A DNA stretch of 64,000 nucleotides, from the NCBI GenBank assembly GCA_947168365.1, contig CAMVLO010000012.1, positions 16,158-80,157 on the forward strand, read 5' to 3'. Below the pieces are notes generated by a model, which was given only the letters and a program-made list of their open reading frames with translations, searched no databases and had not been told where the DNA came from. The position numbers and the translations under genes are program-made. The stretch is from UBA3824 sp017541145 (GTDB taxonomy: Bacteria; Bacteroidota; Bacteroidia; Bacteroidales; UBA3824). This document shows, one piece after another, positions 1 to 9,300 of this stretch (within the stretch, counting starts at the first letter, position 1; each line of letters starts with the position of its first letter).

Positions 1-36
1 GCATTCTTCCAAATCGGTGTTGCATTCATGTTCTAA
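1..36 (+). CDS. 3' end of an upstream CDS (possible outer-membrane barrel protein)
   Basis: From base 1 the first frame is open and ends at TAA 34-36, giving the last eleven residues AFFQIGVAFMF. Alternating hydrophobic residues with a terminal Phe resemble the last strand of an outer-membrane beta-barrel. A strong terminator follows 24 bp later, which suits a real gene end. Too little is visible to name the protein, and chance is not excluded. Confidence 0.4.
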   Translation, partial: AFFQIGVAFMF

Positions 37-60
37 AAAATCAATCACATATTTCAATAA

Positions 61-104
61 AAAAATCTGCGGTAAACAAAACAATTTTACCGCAGATTTT
101 TTTT
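61..104 (+). terminator. Intrinsic terminator after the partial upstream CDS
   Basis: A perfect 16-bp stem pairs 61-76 with 86-101 around a 9-nt loop, with a T run on the plus side and an A run before it, so it could work in both directions. It ends the upstream gene and separates it from the ATPase gene at 239. Confidence 0.85.
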
Positions 105-203
105 GTTACGAACTGACTGTCAATACAAATCTTCTGAAAAAAGAACCGCCTAAATTACAGCCCATTTTTGTTAAATCCGTGATAATAATTACAAAAAAAT
201 AAC

Positions 204-211
204 TAACTTTG
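204..211 (+). promoter_or_regulatory. Bacteroidota -7 box for the AAA-ATPase gene
   Basis: TAACTTTG matches TAnnTTTG and lies 27 bp before the ATG at 239. No TTTG is found at the usual 19-20 bp spacing, so only the -7 element is supported. Confidence 0.5.
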
Positions 212-238
212 CAACCAACACCAAAACGGTTTTAGATT

Positions 239-1978
239 ATGGAAAAGATAAGACTTTTGCCATCGGGCATCAACGATTTTGAGCGCATACGCCGAGACAA
301 CCTTTATTATGTGGATAAAACACAATATATCGCCACATTGGAAGGCGGCGACAGTTATGTATTTTTCGGACGTCCAAGGAGATTCGGCAAAAGTTTGTTT
401 ATCAGTATGTTGGAGGCTTATTATGACATCAATAACAAAGACCGTTTTGACGAACTATTTTCAGGACTTTGGATTCACGAACACCCGACAGAGCGCAGGG
501 CGTTTTATCAGGTCCTGAAGTTGGATTTTTCGCAGGTAGAGGGCAAATTAGAAAAACTCGAAAACAATTTTGACGCATATTGCGGCTCCGTGCTTGATAC
601 CTTTGCGCATAAATATGCCAAATACTACGACAGTGATTTTGTGGAATGTACCGCCAAACATACAAAAGCCTCGCACAAACTCACATATATCACGGAACAG
701 GCGCGGCTCAAACGAATTCCGCTCTACCTCATTGTTGATGAGTACGACAATTTCACCAATACAGTCCTTTCGCTTCACGGCAAAGACGTTTATGCGGCAA
801 TCACTCACGGAGAAGGTTTCTACCGTGACCTTTTCAAGAAGTTCAAGGGCAACTTCGAGAGAATTTTTCTGACAGGCGTGTCGCCCGTAACGCTCGACGA
901 CCTCACGAGCGGTTTCAACATTGCATCGTATGTGTCGCAGAATCGTGAATTGAATCAAATGCTTGGTTTTTCGGAAGTCGATATTAAGGAAATGATTAAA
1001 TACTATCACACTGTGGGAATGATAAAGGGCGATTTGGAGCAACAGACCGACTTTATAATTTCGACAATCAAGCCGTGGTGCGACAACTACTATTTTTCGT
1101 ATGACAGTTTCAAAGACAACGAGTCGCCGATGTACAACGGTATGATGGTGATGTATTACTTGACCCGTTATATGAAAGAGGGCAGATTTCCCGACGATAT
1201 GACCGCGCCCAACACGATGATCGACTACACAAAACTCGACCATCTTGTGAAAATAGAGCAAGAGAAGGGCAACGACTACCGCAACAGTTTCATAAACAAA
1301 GCGGTAGAAGAGGAATCGTTGCTCGGCAGAGTGAAGCCACATTTTGCGGCGGTTGACATTCTCGAAGACGAGAATTTTGTGTCGCTGATGTACTATTACG
1401 GAATGTTGACGGTTTGTGGCGGTTTTGGTGCGTTGTGGAAACTCAGGATTCCAAACAACAACATCCGCAAACAGTTTTACACCTACATCCGAAGTCGTTT
1501 TCCGAAAGCAGCAGCAGTCAACATCTCAGAATTGGAGATTCATTTCGCCAATGCCGCGATACTTGGCGAGTGGAAGGAAATGCTAACGTACATCGCAACA
1601 TCGTACACCAAGGCGTCAGCAAACCGCAACGCCATCGAAGGCGAGCGCAACATCCAAGGCTATTTTATGGCTTATCTGAACCTTGCGCCGTATTACTTGA
1701 TGTGTCCCGAAATTGAGATGAGCCACGGCTATTGCGACATCTTCCTTATGCCCGACCGTCATGTCAGCGATGTAAGCCACAGTTATATCATTGAGTTCAA
1801 GTATACTAAAACCGATTCTTCTGACAAGGACATAACCGACAAATTTTCAGAGGCTGTCGCACAACTAAATATCTACGCCGCCGACAAAAAGGTCAAGAAT
1901 ATGACCGAAGGAACTACGTTGCACAAGATTGTGATGATGTTCAAAGGTGCAGAATTGGTAAAGTGTGAGGAGGTGTAA
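239..1978 (+). CDS. AAA-ATPase-like / PD-(D/E)XK nuclease domain protein
   Basis: This 579-aa protein has the architecture common in Bacteroidota: an N-terminal AAA-ATPase-like domain and a C-terminal PD-(D/E)XK nuclease-like domain. Seen in the sequence: a Walker A-like loop GRPRRFGKS at residues 44-52, Walker B LYLIVDEYDNF at about 162-172, a sensor-like FLTGVSPVTLDDL near 220, and a nuclease core CDIFL (about 500) followed by IIEFKY (about 517-522), which supplies the D...ExK residues. Length is usual for the family. Members occur in many copies per genome and their role is not established; links to mobile DNA or toxin-antitoxin-like behaviour are suggestions only. It is monocistronic, with its own -7 box and a terminator upstream. 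Confidence 0.9.
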   Translation: MEKIRLLPSGINDFERIRRDNLYYVDKTQYIATLEGGDSYVFFGRPRRFGKSLFISMLEAYYDINNKDRFDELFSGLWIHEHPTERRAFYQVLKLDFSQVEGKLEKLENNFDAYCGSVLDTFAHKYAKYYDSDFVECTAKHTKASHKLTYITEQARLKRIPLYLIVDEYDNFTNTVLSLHGKDVYAAITHGEGFYRDLFKKFKGNFERIFLTGVSPVTLDDLTSGFNIASYVSQNRELNQMLGFSEVDIKEMIKYYHTVGMIKGDLEQQTDFIISTIKPWCDNYYFSYDSFKDNESPMYNGMMVMYYLTRYMKEGRFPDDMTAPNTMIDYTKLDHLVKIEQEKGNDYRNSFINKAVEEESLLGRVKPHFAAVDILEDENFVSLMYYYGMLTVCGGFGALWKLRIPNNNIRKQFYTYIRSRFPKAAAVNISELEIHFANAAILGEWKEMLTYIATSYTKASANRNAIEGERNIQGYFMAYLNLAPYYLMCPEIEMSHGYCDIFLMPDRHVSDVSHSYIIEFKYTKTDSSDKDITDKFSEAVAQLNIYAADKKVKNMTEGTTLHKIVMMFKGAELVKCEEV

Positions 1979-2048
1979 GAAAATTACCCGCCTCACCGAA
2001 AAAGACAGAAAGTATAAATACCCGCAGAGCCTGCTGGTAATTATACGC

Positions 2049-2417
2049 TCATTGCATACCAAATGACCATCCAAATTTGCGTACAAGTTCGGCGAGAAGA
2101 TTGTGGTCACGTGTTGGAATCAAAATATTGACCGATTCCTTTTGCGAATCTCGTTCAGCGATTTTTGCAGTGTCGAGGTCATATTGAGTTTGCATATTCA
2201 TCCAAATGTCGGCGGGTATGCCGAGTGCTTTCTCCAAGGCTACGGCTACATTAAGCGACACGCTACGTTTGCCGTTGACAGTTTCGCTAATGACAGACGG
2301 TTTGATGCCGTTTTGCTCAGCAAGTTGTTTCTGCGTAATGCCGCGCTCTTTGAGTTCGTCTTTTAACATTTCGCCGAGGTGAGTGGCGACAAACGGGGTA
2401 TAACTTTTCTCATTCAT
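2049..2417 (-). CDS. higA: HigA-family antitoxin / XRE transcriptional regulator
   Basis: The product is 122 aa with an XRE helix-turn-helix at about residues 28-50 (TQKQLAEQNGIKPSVISETV) and the HigA-type motif VALEKALGIPADIWMNMQ, the signature of the antitoxin that represses its own operon and neutralises the HigB RNase. The frame stays open upstream to 2639, but ATG at 2417 gives the standard N-terminus (MNEKSYTPFVATHLGEMLKD) and has a -7 box TACATTTG 36 bp upstream, so I use it. A HigB gene normally precedes HigA; none is recognisable between 2418 and 2758, and none follows. It is therefore an orphan antitoxin or a stand-alone regulator. Confidence 0.88.
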   Translation of the reverse strand: MNEKSYTPFVATHLGEMLKDELKERGITQKQLAEQNGIKPSVISETVNGKRSVSLNVAVALEKALGIPADIWMNMQTQYDLDTAKIAERDSQKESVNILIPTRDHNLLAELVRKFGWSFGMQ

Positions 2418-2452
2418 AATGCTTGGATGAACGTCCGATTGTTTTATTGCGG

Positions 2453-2500
2453 CAAATGTAATAATTATTTTTGAATAATTAGCATTTTTGCGAATTATTC
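2453..2500 (-). promoter_or_regulatory. higA promoter with inverted-repeat operator candidate
   Basis: On the minus strand TACATTTG (2453-2460) is a good -7 box. Upstream of it GAATAATT (2473-2480) and AATTATTC (2493-2500) form an 8-bp perfect inverted repeat with a 12-bp spacer where the -33 element would lie. HigA proteins autorepress, so this is a reasonable operator; that is inference. The rest of the spacer to 2758 shows no convincing gene. Confidence 0.5.
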
Positions 2501-2758
2501 TGGTGTATTTTTGAGATTGGCGAATTACTATGATTTTTGAGAATACGTTTGATGATGAAATAATAAGACGTGAAAAACAGCACGGAAATACATTGTCGTC
2601 TTTGTCCGAAGTCTGGTAAATTTCTGTCAAAGATGACAAAGATTCCGCGCCGAAAAAAGTTAAATTTTATCTCTTTAACAGCCGCTAATTTATAAAAATA
2701 TATTAATATCAACAAAAACTTTTTCCAACTTTTTTATAAATATTTTCTAATCCTCTAA

Positions 2759-3080
2759 TTACAAATTGCTTATTGGAATATTGAACGATGAAATCGTCTT
2801 CAATTGTTTTAAGGCAGTTTGGCGGAGAAGTTCAAGACGGCGACCTTGTTCGATGTTTTGCTGAATCAGAATTGCGTTGTAACTTTCAAGGTTGGCAAGT
2901 ATCCAAAGTTGGCTTATTGAGGCATAGTCGCGAATGTTGCCTTGAAGGTGTCATTACGAAACAATTTAGTTCCGCATCTGTTTTAACCACCTCGAATTGC
3001 ACACGGTTAAAATTTGGATTTTGCAAACTCTCCCACACTCCAAGAAACTCTATCGTGTTTCGATTTTTCAATCAATTTTT
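2759..3080 (-). pseudogene. Decayed KilA-N domain protein gene
   Basis: Two pieces of one KilA-N family protein lie head to tail in different frames. The upstream piece (about 3080 to 2940) reads LKNRNTIEFLGVWESLQNPN and on to VMTPSR, matching the N-terminal KilA-N region. The downstream piece (about 2937 to the TAA at 2759-2761) reads GNIRDYASISQLWILANLES and on through QQNIEQGRRLELLRQTALKQ, matching the family's C-terminal region. The middle (roughly the WIEKTNAIGI..AFEFASW region, from memory of the family) is missing, the frame shifts at the junction, and a TGA stands where family members have Trp before L/KNRNTIEF. KilA-N proteins are phage-derived DNA-binding proteins, widespread in Bacteroidota. 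No intact start is present. Confidence 0.8.
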
Positions 3081-3117
3081 TCTTCACAGCCCACCTTTCC
3101 AATAATATAAAAAATCA

Positions 3118-3157
3118 AAAGGTTCGTCTTTGTGTCTCACGACACTGACGAACCTTT
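3118..3157 (-). terminator. Terminator downstream of asnB
   Basis: AAAGGTTCGTC (3118-3128) pairs with GACGAACCTTT (3147-3157), with an inner GTGTC/GACAC hairpin, 34 bp beyond the asnB stop. A/T runs on both sides allow bidirectional function. Confidence 0.85.
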
Positions 3158-3190
3158 CTTCTTACCATTGTCTGCTATACAAAAAAACTA

Positions 3191-4855
3191 TTAATAACTT
3201 TGCTGATGAACGTTCTTAACAGCACGTCCTGACGGATCGTTCATTTTCTGAAACGATGCGTCCCATTTCAATGCCTCGGCTGTTGAACAGGCTACCGACG
3301 GTACTGACGGAACTGTTAATGCTGCTGATTTTGAAGGGAAATGTTCTTCAAAAATTGAACGGTAATAATATTCCTCCTTGTTCATTGGAGTGTTTATCGG
3401 AAAACGCTCGTGAGCATGATCCATCATTTCGTCGGAAACGGCTTCGGCTGTTATGGCTTTTAAGGTATCAATCCAACCGTAACCAACGCCATCTGAAAAC
3501 TGCTCTTTCTGTCTCCAGCAAACTTCTGCCGGAAGCATATCTTCAAACGCTTTTCGCAATATATGTTTTTCGATTTTGCCTTCGCCAACCATCTTGTCTT
3601 TAGGATTTACGCGCATGGCAACATCGAGAAATTCCTTGTCCAAAAACGGAACGCGACCTTCCACACCCCACGCAGAAAGTGCCTTGTTGGCTCTCAAGCA
3701 ATCGTAAAGGTAAAGTTTACCGATTTTTCTTACAGTTTCTTCATGAAACGATTTTGGATCGGGAGCTTTGTGGAAATACAAGTAACCGCCAAAAATCTCG
3801 TCAGCACCTTCGCCGGAAAGTACCATTTTGATACCCATCGACTTGATTACTCGCGCCAAAAGATACATCGGTGTACTTGCTCGTACCGTTGTAACATCGT
3901 AAGTTTCAATAAAATAAATCACATCACGAATTGCATCCAAACCTTCTTGAATTGTATAATTGATTTCGTGATGAACTGTTCCGATATAATCGGCAACTTT
4001 GCGGGCTGCCAACAAATCGGGAGAATCTTTTAAACCCACTGCAAATGAATGCAATTGTGGCCACCAAGCTGCCTGAGTGTTTTTGGTTTCAACACGCATT
4101 GCAGAATATTTCTTGGCTATTGCAGAAACAATCGAACTGTCAAGACCGCCCGAAAGCAATACGCCGTACGGTACGTCAGACATCAATTGACGCTGTACGG
4201 CATCTTCCAAAGCTTGTTTGATGTCAGCAGAAGTAAGTGTAGAATCTTTTACATTTTCGTACTCACTCCAATCGCGTTTGTACCATTTTACTTGTTTCTG
4301 CTCTTTTGAAGTGTAGTAATATCCGGGTTTAAATACTTCATAATCAGTACAAAAACCTTCCAAAGCTTTCAACTCGGATGCTACACAAAGATGACCGTCG
4401 GAATCATGACCGATATAGAGCGGAATTACACCAATAGGATCGCGTGCAATAAGGTATTCGTTTTTTGCCTCATCATAAAGTGCAAATGCAAAAATACCCG
4501 ACAAATCTTCAAGGAAATTGATACCTTTCTTTTTGTAAAGAGCAAGTATAACTTCGCAATCCGAACCTGTCTGAAATTCATATTCATCTTTCAATTGATC
4601 TCTGATTGACTGATGATTATAAATCTCACCGTTAACAGCAAGAATTACATCACCTTGTTTTGTTTTCAGAGGCTGCCCTCCTGAAAGCGGGTCAACAATA
4701 GAAAGTCGTTCATGGGCAAGTATTGCTGTTTTTCCAACATAAATTCCTGACCAATCCGGACCTCTGTGACGAATTTTACCAGACTGTGTAAGAGCACGCT
4801 GTCGCAATTTTTCAGCATGCTGCTCTATATCAAATATTCCAACGATTCCGCACAT
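3191..4855 (-). CDS. asnB: Asparagine synthase B (glutamine-hydrolysing)
   Basis: The 554-aa product catalyses ATP-dependent conversion of aspartate to asparagine with glutamine as amide donor, in the cytoplasm. It opens with MCGIVGIFD, so Cys2 becomes the catalytic N-terminal nucleophile of the class II glutaminase domain (about 1-190). The synthetase domain follows with the ATP PP-loop SGGLDSSIVSAI near residue 235 and SGEGADEIFGGY near 350. Length equals that of E. coli AsnB. It lies at the end of a minus-strand nitrogen block (glnN, gltB, gltD, asnB); a terminator between gltD and asnB suggests its own transcript. Confidence 0.97.
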   Translation of the reverse strand: MCGIVGIFDIEQHAEKLRQRALTQSGKIRHRGPDWSGIYVGKTAILAHERLSIVDPLSGGQPLKTKQGDVILAVNGEIYNHQSIRDQLKDEYEFQTGSDCEVILALYKKKGINFLEDLSGIFAFALYDEAKNEYLIARDPIGVIPLYIGHDSDGHLCVASELKALEGFCTDYEVFKPGYYYTSKEQKQVKWYKRDWSEYENVKDSTLTSADIKQALEDAVQRQLMSDVPYGVLLSGGLDSSIVSAIAKKYSAMRVETKNTQAAWWPQLHSFAVGLKDSPDLLAARKVADYIGTVHHEINYTIQEGLDAIRDVIYFIETYDVTTVRASTPMYLLARVIKSMGIKMVLSGEGADEIFGGYLYFHKAPDPKSFHEETVRKIGKLYLYDCLRANKALSAWGVEGRVPFLDKEFLDVAMRVNPKDKMVGEGKIEKHILRKAFEDMLPAEVCWRQKEQFSDGVGYGWIDTLKAITAEAVSDEMMDHAHERFPINTPMNKEEYYYRSIFEEHFPSKSAALTVPSVPSVACSTAEALKWDASFQKMNDPSGRAVKNVHQQSY

Positions 4856-4898
4856 AGTATTAAATTTTTTTATTGTTAGTTATTTCATAAGATAAAAA

Positions 4899-4960
4899 CC
4901 GGAAGATGTTTTTTTTTCAGAAATAAAAGATGTTAACAAAAATACATCTTCCGGATGTTA
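4899..4960 (-). terminator. Terminator after gltD
   Basis: CCGGAAGATGT (4899-4909) and ACATCTTCCGG (4944-4954) form a perfect 11-bp stem with a long AT-rich loop; on the minus strand it is followed by TTTTTATC. It closes the gltBD transcript ahead of asnB. Confidence 0.7.
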
Positions 4961-5003
4961 TAAAAAACAGTTTATTTTTTTTGACTATGGATTGTAGCCT
5001 CGG

Positions 5004-6344
5004 TTAGCCCAACAGATATTTTTCAACATCTTGCGAAGCCTTACGACCTGAAGCAATGGCTCTTACAACCAAAGAAGCACCTGAGGCAGCATCACCGGCT
5101 ACAAAAACATTTGGACCGAACTCCGGCAACTGAGGTTTCAAAAATCCCATCGCCAAAAGTACCATGTCACATTCGATAACTTCTTTTTTACCAGTAAGTT
5201 TCATGATAGGACGACCACCTTCGGGATTCGGTTCCCATTCCACTTCCTCAACTTCTGCTCCTGTAAGAACACCGTTTTTACCGATAAACTTATTGGTATT
5301 GAGTAGCCAACGTCTTTCGCAACCTTCCTCGTGAGCGTAAGAAGTTTTGAGGACAACAGGCCAATTAGGCCAAGGAGTAGCCGGATTTTCACCAACAGGA
5401 GGTTTCGGCATAATTTCAATTTGTGTAACAGACTTGCAACCCTGACGATGCGCAGTTCCGATACAATCGCTACCGGTATCGCCACCGCCGATTACCAATA
5501 CTTTTTTGCCTTTGGCGTTTACAAGATTCTGTTTATCAAATGTTTCACCCATAAGAACTCTGGTTTGCTGACCAAGCATTTCAAGAGCGAGGTAAACGCC
5601 TTTGAGGTCACGACCTTCAATTTTGAGATCGCGGGCCTGAGGTGTACCGGTAGAAATTACGTAAGCATCATAACCTTCCGGAAGTTTTTCGAGGTCAACA
5701 GTTTTGTTGTAAACGAAATTTACGCCTTCCTGCTCCATGAGACTTATACGGCGGTCAATCACACTTTTTGACAATTTGAAATTTGGAATACCGAAACGGA
5801 GCAAACCTCCTGCGGCTTCATCTTTTTCATAAACTGTTACAGAAAAACCTTTGTGATTCAACTGATTGGCAGCTGCCAAACCGGCAGGACCCGAACCGAT
5901 TACCAAAACTCTTTTGCCGTTGCGTTCCGGAATTTCGGGCACGATATAACTTTCTGTAAAAGCACGTTCGATAATTGCACATTCGTTTTCACGACAAGTT
6001 ACCGGCTCTTTAATTGAAAGATTCAGAACGCATGATTTTTCGCAAAGTGCAGGACAAACTCTACCTGTAAACTCCGGAAAATCATTTGTTTTGGCGAGCA
6101 ACTTGTAAGCAAGTTCCCAATCACCTTTGTAAAGTGCATCATTCCATTCCGGCTGTTTGTTTCCGAGCGGACAAGCCCAGTGACAAAACGGAACTCCGCA
6201 ATCCATGCAGCGTGACGCCTGCTGCTGACGGTCTTTTGTATTTAGAATTTGTTCCATTTCAGAGAAGTCGTGAATACGCTCGTTAACAGGGCGAAGATCA
6301 GCTTCTTTTCTTGGAATTGATAAAAATGCTCTTGGATTTCCCAT
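5004..6344 (-). CDS. gltD: Glutamate synthase (NADPH) small subunit
   Basis: This 446-aa flavoprotein passes electrons from NADPH to the large GOGAT subunit. Two N-terminal cysteine groups (CMDCGVPFCHWAC at about 41-53, and CPALCEKSC near 97) bind the 4Fe-4S clusters; VLVIGSGPAGLAAAN near 143 is the FAD Rossmann loop; VLVIGGGDTGSDCIG near 280 is the NADPH loop; and the C-terminal VFVAGDAASGASLV is the second flavin motif. It starts 36 bp after gltB ends, so the two form an operon that yields one alpha-beta enzyme. Length and motif order are normal for bacterial GltD. Confidence 0.97.
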   Translation of the reverse strand: MGNPRAFLSIPRKEADLRPVNERIHDFSEMEQILNTKDRQQQASRCMDCGVPFCHWACPLGNKQPEWNDALYKGDWELAYKLLAKTNDFPEFTGRVCPALCEKSCVLNLSIKEPVTCRENECAIIERAFTESYIVPEIPERNGKRVLVIGSGPAGLAAANQLNHKGFSVTVYEKDEAAGGLLRFGIPNFKLSKSVIDRRISLMEQEGVNFVYNKTVDLEKLPEGYDAYVISTGTPQARDLKIEGRDLKGVYLALEMLGQQTRVLMGETFDKQNLVNAKGKKVLVIGGGDTGSDCIGTAHRQGCKSVTQIEIMPKPPVGENPATPWPNWPVVLKTSYAHEEGCERRWLLNTNKFIGKNGVLTGAEVEEVEWEPNPEGGRPIMKLTGKKEVIECDMVLLAMGFLKPQLPEFGPNVFVAGDAASGASLVVRAIASGRKASQDVEKYLLG

Positions 6345-6380
6345 GATTTTAATTGTAATTTTAAAATTGGAATTTCTATT

Positions 6381-9300
6381 TTAATAATCCCTCTGGATGT
6401 CAGCGATTTTGTCGCGAAGTTTTCTAAGTTGCTCTTCTTGAAGTACTTTCTTGTACTCGATAGGTACAACTTGAATAAAATCTTCAACACTACGATTCCA
6501 ATCGTCAAGAATTGTGCGGGCAAGTTTTGATCCCGTGTAACGCCAGTGTGTAAGAATAAGTTCGTGAAGTTCTTTTCTGTAAGTACTTTCTTCCACGAGG
6601 CTCAATTCTACCATATCGGGATTACAGAAATAGTCAAAAGTATGTTTAGGATCCCAAACGTAAGCCACACCGCCTGACATACCGGCACCAAAGTTACGAC
6701 CAGTTTCGCCAAGTACTACCACACGTCCGCCTGTCATATATTCACAGCAGTGGTCGCCCGTACCTTCGATTACGGCAATAGCTCCAGAGTTACGAACTGC
6801 AAAACGCTCTCCTACTCTACCGTTGATATAAATTTCACCGCTTGTAGCACCGTAAAGACCGGTATTACCGGCAATGATATTTTTCTCGGCAGCAAAAACG
6901 CTCGCCATCGGAGGAAGAATTGCAATACGTCCGCCAGAAAGACCTTTGCCGAAATAGTCGTTGGTCTCGCCTTCAAGTCTGAAATTAACACCTTTTACAA
7001 GGAACGCACCGAAACTCTGTCCGGCAGAACCTTTGAATTTGATATTAATAGTGTTTTCCGGCAAACCTGCTTCGCCAAATCTCTTTGCGATATAACCTGA
7101 GAGCATTGCACCAAGAGCGCGGTCTGTATTTTTTATAGAATAGTCAAGATTGATTTCACGACCTGATTCAATTGCTTGTTTAGCCTGCTCGATAATTGCC
7201 AAGTCTTTTACTTCCGGAACTTTTGTAAATGCACGACCGTCCCAATGAAGCTGACCTGTACAAGGATTCAACAATCTTGAAAAATCAAGTGTTGAAATTT
7301 TAGAACCCGGAACCGACGGTTTTATCTTGATAAGATCTGTACGACCGATAATATCATTAAGCGATTTGAAACCCATAGCAGCAAGGTACTCACGGACTTC
7401 GCGTGCAAGGAAAGTAAAATAGTTAACGATATACTCACTTTTGCCACGGAAACGCTCTCTAAGAACAGGATCTTGTGTTGCAACTCCAACAGGACATGTA
7501 TTGGTGTTACATTTTCTCATCATTACGCAACCCAAAACGATGAGCGGAAGTGTACCGAAACTGAATTCATCAGCTCCAAGCATTGCCATCAAAATTACAT
7601 CACGACCTGTTTTGAGCTGACCGTCAGTTTGAAGTCTTACCTGAGCACGCAAACCGTTGAGCGACAAAGTTTGCTGAGTTTCTGCCAATCCGATTTCAGG
7701 ACTGATACCGGCAAATCGCATAGAAGAAGCCGGAGATGCACCCGTACCGCCCTCAGCACCGGAAACAACAATTAAATCTGCTTTGGCTTTTGCAACACCG
7801 GCAGCAATTGTTCCGACACCTGATTCTGCTACGAGTTTTACAGAAACGGCTGCTGTAGGATTGATATTTTTCAAGTCAAAAATCAACTGAGCCAAATCCT
7901 CAATTGAATAAATATCGTGGTGAGGAGGAGGCGAAATCAAAGAAATTCCGGGAATAGAATTTCTGGTTTTTGCAATAATTTCGTTTACCTTGAAACCCGG
8001 CAATTGTCCGCCTTCACCCGGTTTTGCACCTTGAGCTACTTTAATTTGGATTTCTTCGCCGTTAACAAGATATTCAGCTGTAACACCAAAACGACCTGAT
8101 GCCACCTGCTTGGTTTTTGACGCCAAAGAAACACCGTCAACAGAAGTGTGGTAACGTTCGTTGTCCTCACCACCTTCACCGGTATTGCTACGGGTTCCAA
8201 GTTTGTTCATTGCCAATGCAATTGCTTCGTGAGCTTCAATAGAAATAGCTCCGAACGACATCGCACCTGCGACAAAATGTTTTACAATACTTTCTACAGG
8301 TTCTACTTGATCAACGGGTATCGGATGTTTACCTGTTTCAAAATCAAAAAAGTCACGGATAAAAATCGGACTTTCTTTTTGATCTACAGTTTTTGTAAAC
8401 TCTTTGTATTTATTGTAATTGCCTGTTCTTGTAGCAATCTGAAGTGTAGAAATTGTTTCAGGATTCCAAGCATGTTTGATACCGTCTTTTCTGTAAGAGA
8501 AAAGTCCCTGATTGCCCGGAAACTCCGGTTTGGAAGGCCCGAATGCTTGCTCATGAAGTTTTTTTGCATCATCGGCAATATGTCTCAAACCGATACCGCC
8601 GATTGTAGAAACTTCTGTTCCGAAATATTCACGGAGCAAATCTTCGCTCAAACCGATTGATTCAAAAATTTTAGCACCACGGTAACTGCGGATTGTAGAA
8701 ATACCCATTTTGGACATTATCTTAAACAAACCTTTGCAAACCGCTTTGGTGTAATTCTTTTCAGCAGTTTCGTAGTCTTCCTGAATCTGTTTTGTTTTTA
8801 CCAAATAATTGAGAACTGCAAAAGTCATATACGGATTGATAGCCGAAGCACCATAACCGAGCAACAATGCAGCGTGCATTACTTCACGAATTTCGCCTGA
8901 CTCTACGATAAGAGCTGTCTGAACACGTTTTCCAACAGAAATTAAATAATGATGAACAGCCGAAACAGCAAGTAATGAAGGAATTACAGCAGTTTTAGCA
9001 TCCAAATCCCTGTCAGAAAGGATAATATAATTGATACCGTTATCAACAGATTCTTCAGCCTTTTTGCAAAGTTCGTCCACAGCTTGTTTCAAACCGGATT
9101 CACCTTTTTTCGGATCGAACAAAAGCGGAAGTTTTGTTGTACGGAAACCTTTGTATCTGATGTTACAAAGAATATCGAGTTTTGTATTATTCAACACAGG
9201 ATGCGGCAAACGAACCATCTTACAGTTGGATTCGTCCGGAGTAAGAATATCAGTACCGACAGAACCTATATATTCAGTTAAACTCATAACCAACTCTTCA

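Noticed and set aside
17..202. 61-codon plus-strand frame at the window start
   Set aside because: It runs through the terminator stem at 61-101 and has a low-complexity Lys/Asn composition; no family features.
548..1342. 264-codon minus-strand frame inside the AAA-ATPase gene
   Set aside because: Antisense shadow of a clear family member; composition (many Val, His, Phe) is typical of a reverse-frame artefact.
2479..2715. Minus-strand 78-codon frame as a possible HigB toxin upstream of higA
   Set aside because: No HigB/RelE-like motifs; it overlaps the promoter and operator region of higA.
2788..3105. 105-codon plus-strand frame
   Set aside because: The minus strand here encodes recognisable KilA-N pieces, so the plus frame is a shadow.
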